Assembly (NCBI GenBank): GCA_050998615.1
Contig: JBPCQA010000053.1
Span: 1-31,692, forward strand
From: JBPCQA01 sp050998615
GTDB taxonomy: Bacteria > Actinomycetota > Actinomycetes > Propionibacteriales > Nocardioidaceae
Direction of reading: 5' to 3'
Length of the DNA stretch: 31,692 bases
The notes below the pieces were generated by a model that did not search any database, had not been told where the DNA came from, and saw only the letters and a program-made list of their open reading frames with translations. Shown here one piece after another: positions 16,152 to 23,827 of this stretch; the first letter of the stretch is position 1, and each line of letters starts with the position of its first letter. Made by a program: the position numbers and the translations under genes.

Positions 16152-16777
16152 GACTCCTCCAAGATCTTGCGGGTCCGTTGGACGTCGGCCCACGTGTCGC
16201 AGTCCAGTGTCTGCTCAGGATCGATCGCCAGCTCACCCACCGTCAAGAGGTGGGTCAGAGCGCGCATCGAGGCATCGCGGGTTGTAGGCAACGCGGTCAG
16301 GGCCGCTCGCAGCGGGGCAGTCCGGTACGACGCTGCCAGGGGCTGCCGCCTGCGCCCATCGTCGATGAGCGCAACGGCGTCGATGGGCTTGGCGCCGTCT
16401 GGCGCCGACCATGGGCTCACCTCGGGCGGTGTCAGCGACTGGTCGAGGGCGTTCACCAGATGCTTGACCGTCGAGGCACTCACCAGCGGCATGTCACAAG
16501 CCAGCACAACAACCACCGGCTCGTCGACCAGCGCGAGCCCGGCCTCCAGGGCTGCCACTGGCCCACCGCCTGGCGGGTCTTCGCGGGTCGCCCACACGCC
16601 GGCCGGGAGAGCCCGCGGTGGACCGACCACGATCGTGCGCTTTGCGCCGGCGCCAGCTGACAGGACGCGTTCAAGTAGCGTGGTGCGTCCGACCGTGACG
16701 CTCGCCTTGTCTACCCCGTCCAATCGCCTTGCGTCGCCACCGGCGAGCACTACCATCGCGAAGTCCAACCCCGGCAT
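16148..16777 (-). CDS. mobA: Molybdenum cofactor guanylyltransferase MobA
   Basis: Transfers GMP from GTP to molybdopterin to make the guanine dinucleotide cofactor. The 209-residue protein has the nucleotidyltransferase signature LAGGDARRLDGVDKA (residues 11-25, with Leu-Asp where Met-Gly is usual) and the metal-binding ACDMPLVS around Asp95. PPGGGPVAALEAGL matches the family's GPLAGL-type loop. Members of the sulfite oxidase fold family usually use unmodified cofactor, so MobA's own client may be another enzyme outside the window. It is followed by the coupled DUF6457 gene. Confidence 0.88.
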   Translation of the reverse strand: MPGLDFAMVVLAGGDARRLDGVDKASVTVGRTTLLERVLSAGAGAKRTIVVGPPRALPAGVWATREDPPGGGPVAALEAGLALVDEPVVVVLACDMPLVSASTVKHLVNALDQSLTPPEVSPWSAPDGAKPIDAVALIDDGRRRQPLAASYRTAPLRAALTALPTTRDASMRALTHLLTVGELAIDPEQTLDCDTWADVQRTRKILEES

Positions 16778-16903
16778 CGGTCAATCCTCGCATCGGGTCG
16801 GCTCGCCCATCGCGCGAGGTGGACCGCGGATCCGGCGCCCTTGCCTTGGAAGGGTGGAGCGGTAATGGGACAATCGGCCGTGGCGAGTTCGGTAACTTGC
16901 CTC

Positions 16904-16992
16904 GGAGGGGTGCCGGAGCGGCCTATCGGAACCGCCTTGAAAGCGGTCGCTGGCAGTGATGTCAGCCGCGGGTTCAAATCCCGCCTCCTCCG
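16904..16992 (+). tRNA. tRNA-Ser (anticodon UGA)
   Basis: An 89-nt type II tRNA. The acceptor stem GGAGGGG pairs with CTCCTCC (one G-U), and the anticodon arm ACCGC-CTTGAAA-GCGGT places TGA at 34-36. A long variable arm (CGCTGGCAGTGATGTCAGC) and T arm GCGGG-TTCAAAT-CCCGC follow. The discriminator is G, as expected for serine, and no CCA is encoded. It reads UCA and related codons. Confidence 0.97.
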
Positions 16993-17036
16993 CTGCATCA
17001 CTCGTGAGCTCGCGACCGCTGCTGGAAGGGTGAGAC

Positions 17037-17561
17037 ATGACTGCTGCAAGCCTTCCCGGCTCGCCGGGTTCCGACGCCAACTCGACGGCGCCGGTGGCTT
17101 GTTGGGACGGAGCCGACGAGACGGCGTACCGGTTGACGCGCATCTTCGGGCTCCGATCGCTGGGCGTCAGCCTGGCAATGGTCGGGATCGGCTGCCTGGT
17201 GACCGCGATCTTGGGATTCCCTTCCTCGGCGTTGATCGCCGTGGCTGTGGTGGCCGTGGTGATGCTGGCCGCCTCCCTTTTTCTCCTTGCGTTTCCGCCC
17301 ACCGTGCTGGCGCTGTCAACCGCCGGATACCGGATCCGTCACGTTCGGGGCAACGAGACTAAGACCGCCAGCTGGCGAGACGTCGAGTCCGTGACCGCCA
17401 CCGAGGTGGCCGGGGCGTTGGCGGTCGTGATCGTGCTTTCTGAAGGTTGTACGTCGATCGTGCCGATCGCTCTGCTGGGTGCTCGCGCCATGGAGGCGCA
17501 GCGCGAGATCCACGCGCGGCTCAACTCGGCCTTCGGCTACCGTCGCCTCGACACCACCTGA
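17037..17561 (+). CDS. Small membrane protein of unknown function
   Basis: A 174-residue protein with two adjacent membrane helices at about residues 43-62 and 64-90, then a soluble C-terminal part (STAGYRIRHVRGNETKTASW, RDVESVTATEVAGALAVVIV) that looks like a small beta-rich PH-like domain as in bacterial DUF-type PH proteins. That assignment is tentative. ATG 17037 has GGAAGGG just upstream. It lies between the two tRNA-Ser genes, a position where actinobacteria often carry small membrane proteins. Confidence 0.75.
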   Translation: MTAASLPGSPGSDANSTAPVACWDGADETAYRLTRIFGLRSLGVSLAMVGIGCLVTAILGFPSSALIAVAVVAVVMLAASLFLLAFPPTVLALSTAGYRIRHVRGNETKTASWRDVESVTATEVAGALAVVIVLSEGCTSIVPIALLGARAMEAQREIHARLNSAFGYRRLDTT

Positions 17562-17672
17562 CCGTCGTCACTCCCCGCCAGGCAGCGGCAGTTTGGACGG
17601 GGCGATTGGAGCAGTTGGCCGCTTCCCCGGTAGTCTGTGGCGTCGTCGCTCGGGGCAGTCGCGCGGCGACAT

Positions 17673-17762
17673 GGAGGTGTCGCCTAGCCCGGTTTATGGC
17701 GCCCGCCTGCTAAGCGGGTTGAGGGTAATCCCCTCTCGCGGGTTCAAATCCCGCCACCTCCG
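17673..17762 (+). tRNA. tRNA-Ser (anticodon GCU)
   Basis: A 90-nt type II tRNA. The acceptor GGAGGTG pairs with CACCTCC, the anticodon arm CCCGC-CTGCTAA-GCGGG shows GCT at 34-36, and the long variable arm (TTGAGGGTAATCCCCTC) and T arm GCGGG-TTCAAAT-CCCGC are clear. Discriminator is G and CCA is not encoded. It reads AGC/AGU. Confidence 0.97.
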
Positions 17763-17799
17763 CCATACCGGAGTCGTCACCCTCATGAAGGGGGGGAGC

Positions 17800-18444
17800 A
17801 TGGGTCACCCGACGCGACTGTTGCCCCACGGCGAGCGAACCGTCGACGTCATCGCCACCACGCGTGCGACGTACGACGAGATCGGCCACACCTATGCCGA
17901 AGCGAATCGCGAGACGCCAGAGAGCGTCTCGGCGGCGATGGACCGCTTCCTGGCCGCAATTCCGGCGTCGCCTGTAGTGGCCGACGTCGGATGCGGACCC
18001 GGCCGTGACCTCCTCGAGCTGCGCGCCAGCGGGGTGACCGCGTTCGGCTTTGACCTCTCGATGGGCATGCTGCGTGCCGGCGGTACGACGGGGCTGGTCC
18101 AGGCCGACATGACTCTGCTGCCGATCAAGTCGGCCAGTCTCGACGGTGTCTGGTGCGCTGCGGCATTCCTTCATGTGCCGCGGGAACTGGGCCTCCTCGC
18201 GCTCGCCAACTTCCGACGGGTGCTGAAACCCGGCGGCGTGCTCCACCTGGCGGTGTCGGAGGGGGAAGGGCAGGGCTTTGAGCCCGATGCCTACGGGTCG
18301 TCGCGCGAGCGCTGGTTCGTGCACTACTCGAGCGACGAGCTCATCGGCATGCTCAAGCGTCTGCGGATGCATGTCAGCTCGGTGGCGCGGTCGGAGTATC
18401 GCCGCACCTGGCTGACGATCGGCGCCGTACGACGCCCTGATTGA
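17800..18444 (+). CDS. Class I SAM-dependent methyltransferase
   Basis: A 214-residue Rossmann-fold methyltransferase. The SAM-binding motif is VADVGCGPGRDLLEL, followed by GFDLSMGMLR (motif II), MTLLPIKSASLDGVWCAAAF (motif IV region) and RRVLKPGGVLHLAV (post-motif). The substrate is unknown; the small size and central cap resemble type-11 methyltransferases. ATG 17800 is chosen because GGGGGGAG ends one to two bases before it and the preceding ATG (17785) would place the ribosome site inside the gene. It starts 38 bp after tRNA-Ser(GCU). Confidence 0.9.
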   Translation: MGHPTRLLPHGERTVDVIATTRATYDEIGHTYAEANRETPESVSAAMDRFLAAIPASPVVADVGCGPGRDLLELRASGVTAFGFDLSMGMLRAGGTTGLVQADMTLLPIKSASLDGVWCAAAFLHVPRELGLLALANFRRVLKPGGVLHLAVSEGEGQGFEPDAYGSSRERWFVHYSSDELIGMLKRLRMHVSSVARSEYRRTWLTIGAVRRPD

Positions 18445-18471
18445 AGCCGCGGCCAACGCGGATCGGACAGG

Positions 18472-20313
18472 TCAGGTCTCCAGGCGCGCCTTCAGCCCGT
18501 CGAGCTCGGTCCACAGCACGGTCGGCAGCTTGTCGCCGAACTTGTCGAACCACTCGGTGATCTGCGGGAGCTCCTGCCGCCATTCCTGCGGGTCGACCTT
18601 CAGCACAGCCTCGAGCTCCTCGCGGCTGACGTCGAGCCCTTCGACGTCGAGCGACTCAGGCGTCGGGACGTAGCCGATCGGGGTCTCGACCGCCTCGGCA
18701 GTGCCCTCGAGGCGCTCAATCGCCCACTTGAGCACGCGGCTGTTCTCACTGAAACCGGGCCACAGGAACTGGCCCTGGTCGCCGCGACGGAACCAGTTGA
18801 CGTAGAAGATCCTGGGCAGCTTGGCGGCGTCGTTGACCTTCCCCATCGTGATCCAGTGGTTGAAGTAGTCGCCGGCGTGGTAGCCGATGAACGGCAGCAT
18901 CGCCATCGGGTCGCGACGTACGACGCCGACAGCGCCGGTGGCCGCGGCGGTGGTCTCCGAGGAGAGAGTGGCGCCCATGAACGTGCCGTGCACCCAGTCG
19001 CGGGCCTCGGTGACCAACGGGATCGTGGTCTTGCGGCGGCCACCGAAGAAGATGGCGTCGATCGGCACGCCGCGGGGGTCGTCGTACTCCGGAGCCAAGA
19101 TCGGGCACTGCTTGATCGGGGTGCAGTAGCGGCTGTTGGGGTGGCTGGAGGGCTCCTCCGAGTCGGGAGTCCAGTCGGTCTTCTTCCAGGAGGTCAGGTG
19201 TTGCGGCTGACCTTCCATGCCCTCCCACCAGACGTCACCGTCGTCGGTCAGCGCGACGTTGGTGAACATCGAGTTGCCGCGTTCGATGGTGCGGATCGCG
19301 TTGGGGTTCGTCTTCTCATTCGTCCCGGGGGCGACACCGAAGAAGCCGTACTCGGGGTTCACGGCCCACAGCCGGCCGTCCGCACCGATCCGCATCCAGG
19401 CGATGTCGTCGCCGAGCGTCTCGACCTTCCAGCCCTGCACGCTGGGTGCGAGCATCGCCAGGTTGGTCTTGCCACACGCGCTGGGGAACGCTGCCGCGAC
19501 GTTGTAGGTCTTTCCAGCCGGCGAGGTGAGCTTGAGGATCAGCATGTGCTCGGCCATCCAGCCCTCGTCGCGCGCCATCGCCGAGGCGATGCGCAACGCG
19601 TAGCACTTCTTGCCGAGCAGGGCGTTGCCGCCGTAGCCAGACCCGTAACTCCAGATCATCCGCTCTTCGGGGAAGTGGGTGATGTACTTGGTGTCGTTGC
19701 ACGGCCAGGCCACGTCTTCTTCGCCGGGCTCGAGGGGGGCGCCGATCGAGTGCAGGCAGGGCACGAAGTTGGCGCCGAGCTCTTCGATGCGCTTGAGCAC
19801 GTTGGTGCCCATCCGGGCCATGATGCGCATGGAAGTGACGACGTACGCCGAGTCGGTGATCTCCACTCCGAACATCGGCTTGTCGGCGTCGAGGTGACCC
19901 ATCACGAACGGGATGACGTACATGGTGCGGCCACGCATCGACCCGCGATACAGGTCGGTCATGATCGCCTTCATCTCGGCGGGCGCCATCCAGTTGTTGG
20001 TCGGACCGCAGTCGGCCTCGTCGACCGAGCAGATGTAGGTGCGGCCCTCGACCCGTGCCACGTCGCTGGGATCGGATGCGCACCAGAAGGAGTTCGGCTT
20101 CTTGACGGGGTCAAGCTGCACCAACGTGCCGGCGGCCACCAGCTCGCTGGTCAGTTGGCTCCACTCGTCCTCCGAGCCGTCACACCAATGCACTCGATCG
20201 GGCTGGGTGAGTTCCGCAACCTGATCAACCCACGCCTGCAACTTCGAATGCGTGGTAGCGGTGGATCCCTGCGTTGTTCCTGGCCTTGTCGTCGTCGTAG
20301 TCTCGGCTGTCAT
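18472..20313 (-). CDS. pckG: Phosphoenolpyruvate carboxykinase (GTP)
   Basis: Converts oxaloacetate and GTP to phosphoenolpyruvate, CO2 and GDP, the entry to gluconeogenesis. The 613-residue length is right for the GTP-dependent class. Present are FPSACGKTNLAML (kinase-1a loop with the reactive Cys, about 276-288), GDDIAWM (kinase-2, about 301-307), MRGRTMYVIPFVMG, the FFGGRR segment, and the PEPCK-specific GFSENSRVLKW near the end. The ATG at 20313 is chosen since it leads directly to the Thr-rich variable N-terminus; a codon at 20349 is possible. Confidence 0.97.
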   Translation of the reverse strand: MTAETTTTTRPGTTQGSTATTHSKLQAWVDQVAELTQPDRVHWCDGSEDEWSQLTSELVAAGTLVQLDPVKKPNSFWCASDPSDVARVEGRTYICSVDEADCGPTNNWMAPAEMKAIMTDLYRGSMRGRTMYVIPFVMGHLDADKPMFGVEITDSAYVVTSMRIMARMGTNVLKRIEELGANFVPCLHSIGAPLEPGEEDVAWPCNDTKYITHFPEERMIWSYGSGYGGNALLGKKCYALRIASAMARDEGWMAEHMLILKLTSPAGKTYNVAAAFPSACGKTNLAMLAPSVQGWKVETLGDDIAWMRIGADGRLWAVNPEYGFFGVAPGTNEKTNPNAIRTIERGNSMFTNVALTDDGDVWWEGMEGQPQHLTSWKKTDWTPDSEEPSSHPNSRYCTPIKQCPILAPEYDDPRGVPIDAIFFGGRRKTTIPLVTEARDWVHGTFMGATLSSETTAAATGAVGVVRRDPMAMLPFIGYHAGDYFNHWITMGKVNDAAKLPRIFYVNWFRRGDQGQFLWPGFSENSRVLKWAIERLEGTAEAVETPIGYVPTPESLDVEGLDVSREELEAVLKVDPQEWRQELPQITEWFDKFGDKLPTVLWTELDGLKARLET

Positions 20314-20670
20314 GCCTCGGTGTTCCCTCTCGCGCGTCGCGGCGGTCACTCCACCAGCCGCGGGTCTCCATCAACTGACGTGATGTGGATATAGGCCACC
20401 CACAGCTTCTTTATGGGCGGTTGATTGCTGACAGGGTACGCCTTGGGAGTATGATGCGCGAGTCGAGCGCTTGTGAACGCTCTCACAAGCCTCGGTGGTG
20501 AGGATCGAGCGACGGCGAGCGTCTCGAAACCACCACCCTCTGGCGTCGTCGTGTTCGTCGGTTGTCTGGCCGTTCGTGATGCGGCGATTTACGCTGTTCA
20601 GAGTCGGCAGGCTAGAATCACCTGTCGCAACTTGGCCGATTCCGGCCGACGTACGACGCATTGCAGCCCG
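20314..20670. other. Intergenic region between pckG and tRNA-Arg
   Basis: 357 bp carrying no convincing gene on either strand. It must hold the divergent promoters of pckG (minus) and tRNA-Arg (plus). The sequence around 20401-20460 is relatively AT-rich (TTTATGGGCGGTTGATTGCT), consistent with regulatory DNA. I see no clear operator. Confidence 0.5.
20613..20618 (+). promoter_or_regulatory. Possible -10 box of the tRNA-Arg promoter
   Basis: TAGAAT lies about 50 bp before the mature tRNA-Arg 5' end in an AT-richer context. A TTTACG 19 bp upstream is a weak -35 candidate. The placement suits a tRNA promoter with a processed leader, but the match is weak. Confidence 0.3.
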
Positions 20671-20746
20671 GCGCTCGTAGCTCAACGGATAGAGCATTTG
20701 ACTACGGATCAAAAGGTTGGGGGTTCGAATCCCTCCGAGCGCGCCA
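20671..20746 (+). tRNA. tRNA-Arg (anticodon ACG), integration target
   Basis: A 76-nt tRNA with acceptor GCGCTCG/CGAGCGC, D arm with AGCTCAACGGATAGAGC, anticodon arm TTTGA-CTACGGA-TCAAA (ACG at 34-36), T arm GGGGG-TTCGAAT-CCCTC, and encoded CCA at 20744-20746. The two tRNA-Ser genes upstream lack CCA. An integrase-bearing element begins right after the 3' end, so this gene is the likely attachment site. The A34 is presumably edited to inosine. Confidence 0.97.
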
Positions 20747-20753
20747 CGTAAAA

Positions 20754-20797
20754 CCGCCCCTGACCTGCATGAACGCGGTCGGGGGCGGTTTCTTGTT
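20754..20797 (+). terminator. Rho-independent terminator after tRNA-Arg
   Basis: Arms CCGCCCCTGACC (20754-20765) and GGTCGGGGGCGG (20777-20788) pair along 12 bp with one G-U, around an 11-nt loop, and are followed by TTTCTTGTT. This is the clearest intrinsic terminator in the window. It lies 8 bp past the tRNA CCA end and ends tRNA-Arg transcription before the integrated element. Confidence 0.88.
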
Positions 20798-20834
20798 GGG
20801 CCTGTCTACACGGCAAATCTCACGCTTCTCTCAC

Positions 20835-20891
20835 GGATTGTTCCGCCGAGCGCCCCACATCGGTGGTAGCGGGTGGCCGATTCACGCTCAG
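20835..20891. repeat. Direct repeat, copy A (two blocks)
   Basis: Block 1 GGATTGTTCCGC (20835-20846) and a 30-bp block 2 (20862-20891, beginning GGTGGTAGCGGGTGGCCGA and ending TTCACGCTCAG) are separated by 15 bp. Both blocks recur exactly at 21459-21503. The 15-bp spacer with its flanks includes CCGAGCGCCCCACAT (20846-20860), which matches 13 of 15 bases of the tRNA-Arg 3' end and the bases just after it (20735-20749). Confidence 0.85.
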
Positions 20892-20906
20892 CAGCCCGCC
20901 CAAACA

Positions 20907-20928
20907 CCACATCGGTGGTAGCCGGTGG
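20907..20928. repeat. Third partial copy of the GGTGGTAGC repeat
   Basis: CCACATCGGTGGTAGCCGG at the start of this stretch matches 20855-20876 of copy A at all but one position over 22 bp. It lacks the CCGATTCACGCTCAG part. Direct repeats of this size between an attachment site and an integrase could be arm-type or excisionase sites, but this is inference. Confidence 0.6.
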
Positions 20929-21062
20929 GAGTCCCTCACGTGAGAGACGCCGTGAGAGGAGAAGGCGCCGTCCAGCCGATCGGCCGGAACCGACTCGCGA
21001 CTGTTGAGTCAGGGGTAACATCCACCTCGTCCACACGCACACCGAGAGGCGACGACACGGAA

Positions 21063-21443
21063 ATGTCCACCAACGCACTTCAGAAGGTTCGGATGACAGG
21101 GGCCGAGGGCTTCTGGTACGTGCTCATGTGCATCGCCTTCGGCGCTGGCTACTTCGTGAAGATACCTACGAAGAAGGCGATGGCCGATTACGGGCTGTGC
21201 GAGTTGACCGGCGCCGAGCAGTTTTGGTACGTCTTGCAGTGCATTGTCTTCGGTGCGGGCTACTTCGCGAAGGTGCCGGTCGCGAAGGCGCTCGCCGAGT
21301 TGCCCGAGACGCGGCAGCAGGCTCGGGCCGGGATCGCGGCGCTGCGCGGGGGCGCTCAGGGGGGCGCCCCCGCCCTACCACCGACTGCGCCGCCCGAAGC
21401 CGCGCCAGGAGAGCCCGAGGAGCCTTCGGTAGGTAACGTGTAG
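21063..21443 (+). CDS. Unknown small protein with a duplicated FWYVLxCIxFGAGYF motif
   Basis: A 126-residue protein. Residues 11-40 (MTGAEGFWYVLMCIAFGAGY, then FVKIPTKKAM) and 48-77 (LTGAEQFWYVLQCIVFGAGY, then FAKVPVAKAL) are two near-identical units. Each has a hydrophobic, aromatic, glycine-rich stretch flanked by charged residues, which may form a membrane-associated hairpin. The C-terminal 45 residues are Ala/Pro/Gly/Glu-rich and probably disordered. ATG 21063 is chosen because the repeats follow at once. I do not recognise the function. The gene sits inside a segment bounded by two-block direct repeats, as if it were inserted or duplicated as a unit. Confidence 0.75.
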   Translation: MSTNALQKVRMTGAEGFWYVLMCIAFGAGYFVKIPTKKAMADYGLCELTGAEQFWYVLQCIVFGAGYFAKVPVAKALAELPETRQQARAGIAALRGGAQGGAPALPPTAPPEAAPGEPEEPSVGNV

Positions 21444-21458
21444 AACCATGCGACTGAT

Positions 21459-21503
21459 GGATTGTTCCGCGCGGGTGGTAGCGGGTGGCCGATTCACGCT
21501 CAG
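21459..21503. repeat. Direct repeat, copy C (two blocks)
   Basis: Block 1 GGATTGTTCCGC (21459-21470) and the 30-bp block 2 (21474-21503) are identical to copy A at 20835-20891, but separated by only 3 bp instead of 15. It begins 15 bp after the stop of the duplicated-motif gene. The pair of copies brackets about 610 bp. Confidence 0.85.
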
Positions 21504-21505
21504 GC

Positions 21506-21784
21506 TCACTTCGCACCTATTACTGCCAGCGCCGCACCAAGGCCACGACCGGCGGCGTCGGCGCCTTGGTCGGTCTGCACCACGTAGACGCTCAGGTGCA
21601 CAGCCAGGGTGTGACCGAGGAACTTGGCCGCGCTCGCCGGGGAGACACCGGCCTCATGCATGACCAGCGCGACCGTGTGCCGGACTGTGTGCACTCCGAT
21701 CTTGGGTACGCCTGCGGCCCTGGAGAGCGCAGCGAAGCGGTTCCTGTAGGCGTCGGGGTTCAGCGGGAACCCGAGCGAGTCCAC
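21506..21784 (-). pseudogene. C-terminal fossil of a second tyrosine recombinase
   Basis: Ninety-two residues with the complete C-terminal catalytic constellation of a phage-type integrase: H32-x-x-R35-H36 in VHTVRHTVALVMHEAGV, H58 in KFLGHTLAV, and Tyr67 in HLSVYVVQ. The N-terminal arm-binding and core-binding domains and the first catalytic Arg are missing. It continues in the same reading frame as the intact integrase, whose TGA (21803-21805) is followed by EPSLVAVDSLGFPLNPDAYR. This looks like the tail of an older integrase left behind when the present one was acquired. GTG 21784 could start it, but a functional protein is unlikely. Confidence 0.85.
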
Positions 21785-21802
21785 AGCGACCAGCGACGGC
21801 TC

Positions 21803-22954
21803 TCACAAGTTGCCGGCGAGCTGTTCCGCCGCCGCCCGCAACTCGTCCAGGTAGGTGTGCGTGTAGGTGCGCGCCATCACCGCCTCGTCGTGACCGTGCC
21901 AGGCTGCGACCACGTGCGCCGGAATCCCTAGGCTCCGCATGATCGTCACCGACGTGTGACGAGCGTCGTGCAGCCGGATCACGGGCACCTCTGCCTGGCG
22001 AGCCAGTCTGGCGAACGTGTCGGAGTACCACTCGGGCCGTGGTGGCCGTCCGAGTTCGTCGACCACCATTTTGCCGGCCGTGCCGTCGTATGCTGCCGGA
22101 CCCGCCGCGAGCCGCTCTTCACTCTGCCGTGTCCGGAGTTTGCGCAGTGCGGCCACCAACGTCGCATCGAGAGGAAGCGTTCGGGCTCCTCGCCGCGTCT
22201 TGGGTGGTCCCTCCACGATCTGGCCGGCTACCACGGTCCTGCTGATCGCGATCGTCACGGTGCCGTCGTCTAGGTCGAGATCACGCTGCCATTCGAGCCC
22301 GAGGACCTCTCCCCGTCGGAGGCCGCAACAGGTGAGCAGCCATGCCGCGTGCAGACGGTCCGCACTCGCCGCCTCCTTGAAGGCTGCCGCTTGAGCAGGA
22401 GTCCACGCTGCGCCTGGCCGCGCCTCACCGGCCGCATGGTCGACCAGTGCCGCTACGTTCCTCGTTACCTTGCCGCGCTTCACCGCCTGGTCCAGCGCCT
22501 GCCGCAACGTACCCAGCGTGAGATTCACCGCCCGCGCAGACAGCGGCTTGCCCTTCACGCCGACCCGACGCGCGGTCCCGTCCAACATCGCGGCTTTCAC
22601 CGTTTCCACGTCCTCAGCCGTGAGCGCCTGTAGTGGCTTGCTCCCGAGCATTGACCGCACCGCCTTGAGCGCGTCGGTGTAACACCGAATGGTCGCCGGC
22701 CGGTTCTCGGACAACCGCTTGCTCTGAAGCCACGAGTCAAGATGCGAGTCGACTGTCTCCTTGGCCGGCCGCACGTAGTTGCCCGTGTCAACTTGCGAGC
22801 GAATCCTGGCCACCGCAGCTCGCGCCTGTTTGGCCGTGGGGTGAGTGCTCGTGCGCTGGTCCCGCCGACCGTCCGGCCGCATGCCGACATCAACGACGAC
22901 GCGGTAGCGGATGCTGCCGTCCTTCAGCGTCACCTTGCGGACCGGTTCTCTCAT
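21803..22954 (-). CDS. int: Tyrosine site-specific integrase
   Basis: A 383-residue phage-type tyrosine recombinase that would integrate the element at tRNA-Arg. The N-terminus is an AP2-like arm-binding domain (KVTLKDGSIRYRVVVDVGMR), followed by a SAM-like core-binding domain (VDSHLDSWLQSKRLSENRPA). The catalytic domain has Arg in CCGLRRGEVLGLEW, H329-R332-H333 in LHDARHTSVTIM, H353/H355 in AAWHGHDEAV and nucleophile Tyr364 in ARTYTHTYLDEL. ATG 22954 overlaps the stop of the upstream HTH gene (ATGA) and fixes the start. It is transcribed toward the tRNA, as is usual for integrases next to their attachment site. Confidence 0.95.
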   Translation of the reverse strand: MREPVRKVTLKDGSIRYRVVVDVGMRPDGRRDQRTSTHPTAKQARAAVARIRSQVDTGNYVRPAKETVDSHLDSWLQSKRLSENRPATIRCYTDALKAVRSMLGSKPLQALTAEDVETVKAAMLDGTARRVGVKGKPLSARAVNLTLGTLRQALDQAVKRGKVTRNVAALVDHAAGEARPGAAWTPAQAAAFKEAASADRLHAAWLLTCCGLRRGEVLGLEWQRDLDLDDGTVTIAISRTVVAGQIVEGPPKTRRGARTLPLDATLVAALRKLRTRQSEERLAAGPAAYDGTAGKMVVDELGRPPRPEWYSDTFARLARQAEVPVIRLHDARHTSVTIMRSLGIPAHVVAAWHGHDEAVMARTYTHTYLDELRAAAEQLAGNL

Positions 22955-23511
22955 CGCTCTCCCGCCTTCCCCTTGATTGCTGCGCCTAGGAAGCCTCTGT
23001 CGCGAGCCCGTTTGACGTACAGCCCGGCCGTTCGGTGCGCCTTGTCGAAGTGCTCGGCGACCGCCGCCGTGGGCTGCCGATTGACGTTCGCCCGGTAAAC
23101 GTCGGCAACCTCGCGCAAGAGCGCGTCCGTGACCTTGACCTTGCGTGCGGTCCTGACGTGCTTCACCGGGTCTTGGAACCCGTTCCATGCGGTAAGGGGA
23201 AACAGGTAGTTGCCACTGCCGTCCGGCTTCGGCTCCACGAACAGGAGAGCCTTCACCGTCTCTTCGAGCACATCCTGCACGCGTAGACCGGCGAGGCCGG
23301 TAACTCGTACCTCGTGCCCGGCCTCAGTGGCCCTGACGTGAACATCGCGGCACTCCACCGAGCCGCTACGGACCTCGAACACGAAGTCGACATCTGGCCC
23401 TCCGGCCTCGTCTTCGCTCAGATGGGCCGCGAACGTCTTCGGCAGCATGACCTGCCCGACTCGTACGAGCGACTCCCCGACTGGGAAGGGCTGCTCTATC
23501 TGGAACCTCAC
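22951..23511 (-). CDS. HTH protein coupled to the integrase
   Basis: About 186 residues from GTG 23511. The N-terminal two thirds is an unrecognised, probably alpha/beta region (VGQVMLPKTFAAHLSEDEAG, DVDFVFEVRSGSVECRDVHV). The C-terminal third resembles a helix-turn-helix for sequence recognition: VTDALLREVADVYRANVNRQ, then PTAAVAEHFDKAHRTAGLYV and KRARDRGFLG. Proteins of this layout sit upstream of integrases in actinobacterial integrative elements and are candidates for the element's regulator. It overlaps the integrase ATG by four bases, so both come from one transcript, divergent from the excisionase operon. Confidence 0.8.
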   Translation of the reverse strand: MRFQIEQPFPVGESLVRVGQVMLPKTFAAHLSEDEAGGPDVDFVFEVRSGSVECRDVHVRATEAGHEVRVTGLAGLRVQDVLEETVKALLFVEPKPDGSGNYLFPLTAWNGFQDPVKHVRTARKVKVTDALLREVADVYRANVNRQPTAAVAEHFDKAHRTAGLYVKRARDRGFLGAAIKGKAGER

Positions 23512-23593
23512 TGCGAAACCCCGCTCTCTTGGCAATAAGCCTGTAGGCAACCGGCTAAGTGAATCTACACGGTGGCATAGCAAGATACTACCT
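23512..23593. promoter_or_regulatory. Divergent control region between int and xis operons
   Basis: An 82-bp AT-richer stretch separates the integrase-side operon (minus) from the excisionase operon (plus). It contains the short palindrome GCCTGTAGGC and an ATAG...CTAT dyad just before the xis ATG. GATACT at 23584-23589 could be a -10 box for a very short-leadered xis transcript, since no Shine-Dalgarno is evident before ATG 23594. This is where a lysis/lysogeny-type switch would be expected; the regulator is not proven. Confidence 0.5.
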
Positions 23594-23827
23594 ATGACCA
23601 CAACCGAGTTTGTCGGACTACCCGATGCGAACGAACGACCGACGCTGACCGTCTGGCCGGAGGTGGCGGGAATCCTCGGCCTGAGCAAGGCAAGCGCCTA
23701 CGCGGCCGTCGAGCGCGGCGAGATTCCAGCACTCCGCATCGGCCGCCGATTGCTGGTGCCTACCGCCGCCCTTCGCCGGATGCTTCAGCTCGACAGCGTT
23801 GGAGTGGGGGGTCCCGATGCCGCCTGA
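23594..23827 (+). CDS. xis: Excisionase-like (MerR-type HTH) protein
   Basis: A 77-residue winged-helix protein of the excisionase/AlpA type: LTVWPEVAGILGLSKASAYA is the helix-turn-helix and AVERGEIPALRIGRRLLVPT the wing, ending in a short helix (ALRRMLQL). It would bend DNA at attL/attR to direct the integrase toward excision and may also act as a regulator. It is the first gene of the plus-strand operon and overlaps the next gene by 11 bp. Confidence 0.88.
   Translation: MTTTEFVGLPDANERPTLTVWPEVAGILGLSKASAYAAVERGEIPALRIGRRLLVPTAALRRMLQLDSVGVGGPDAA

Noticed and set aside
18856..20394. 512-codon open frame antisense to pckG
   Set aside because: Typical high-GC shadow frame; pckG on the minus strand has every catalytic motif.
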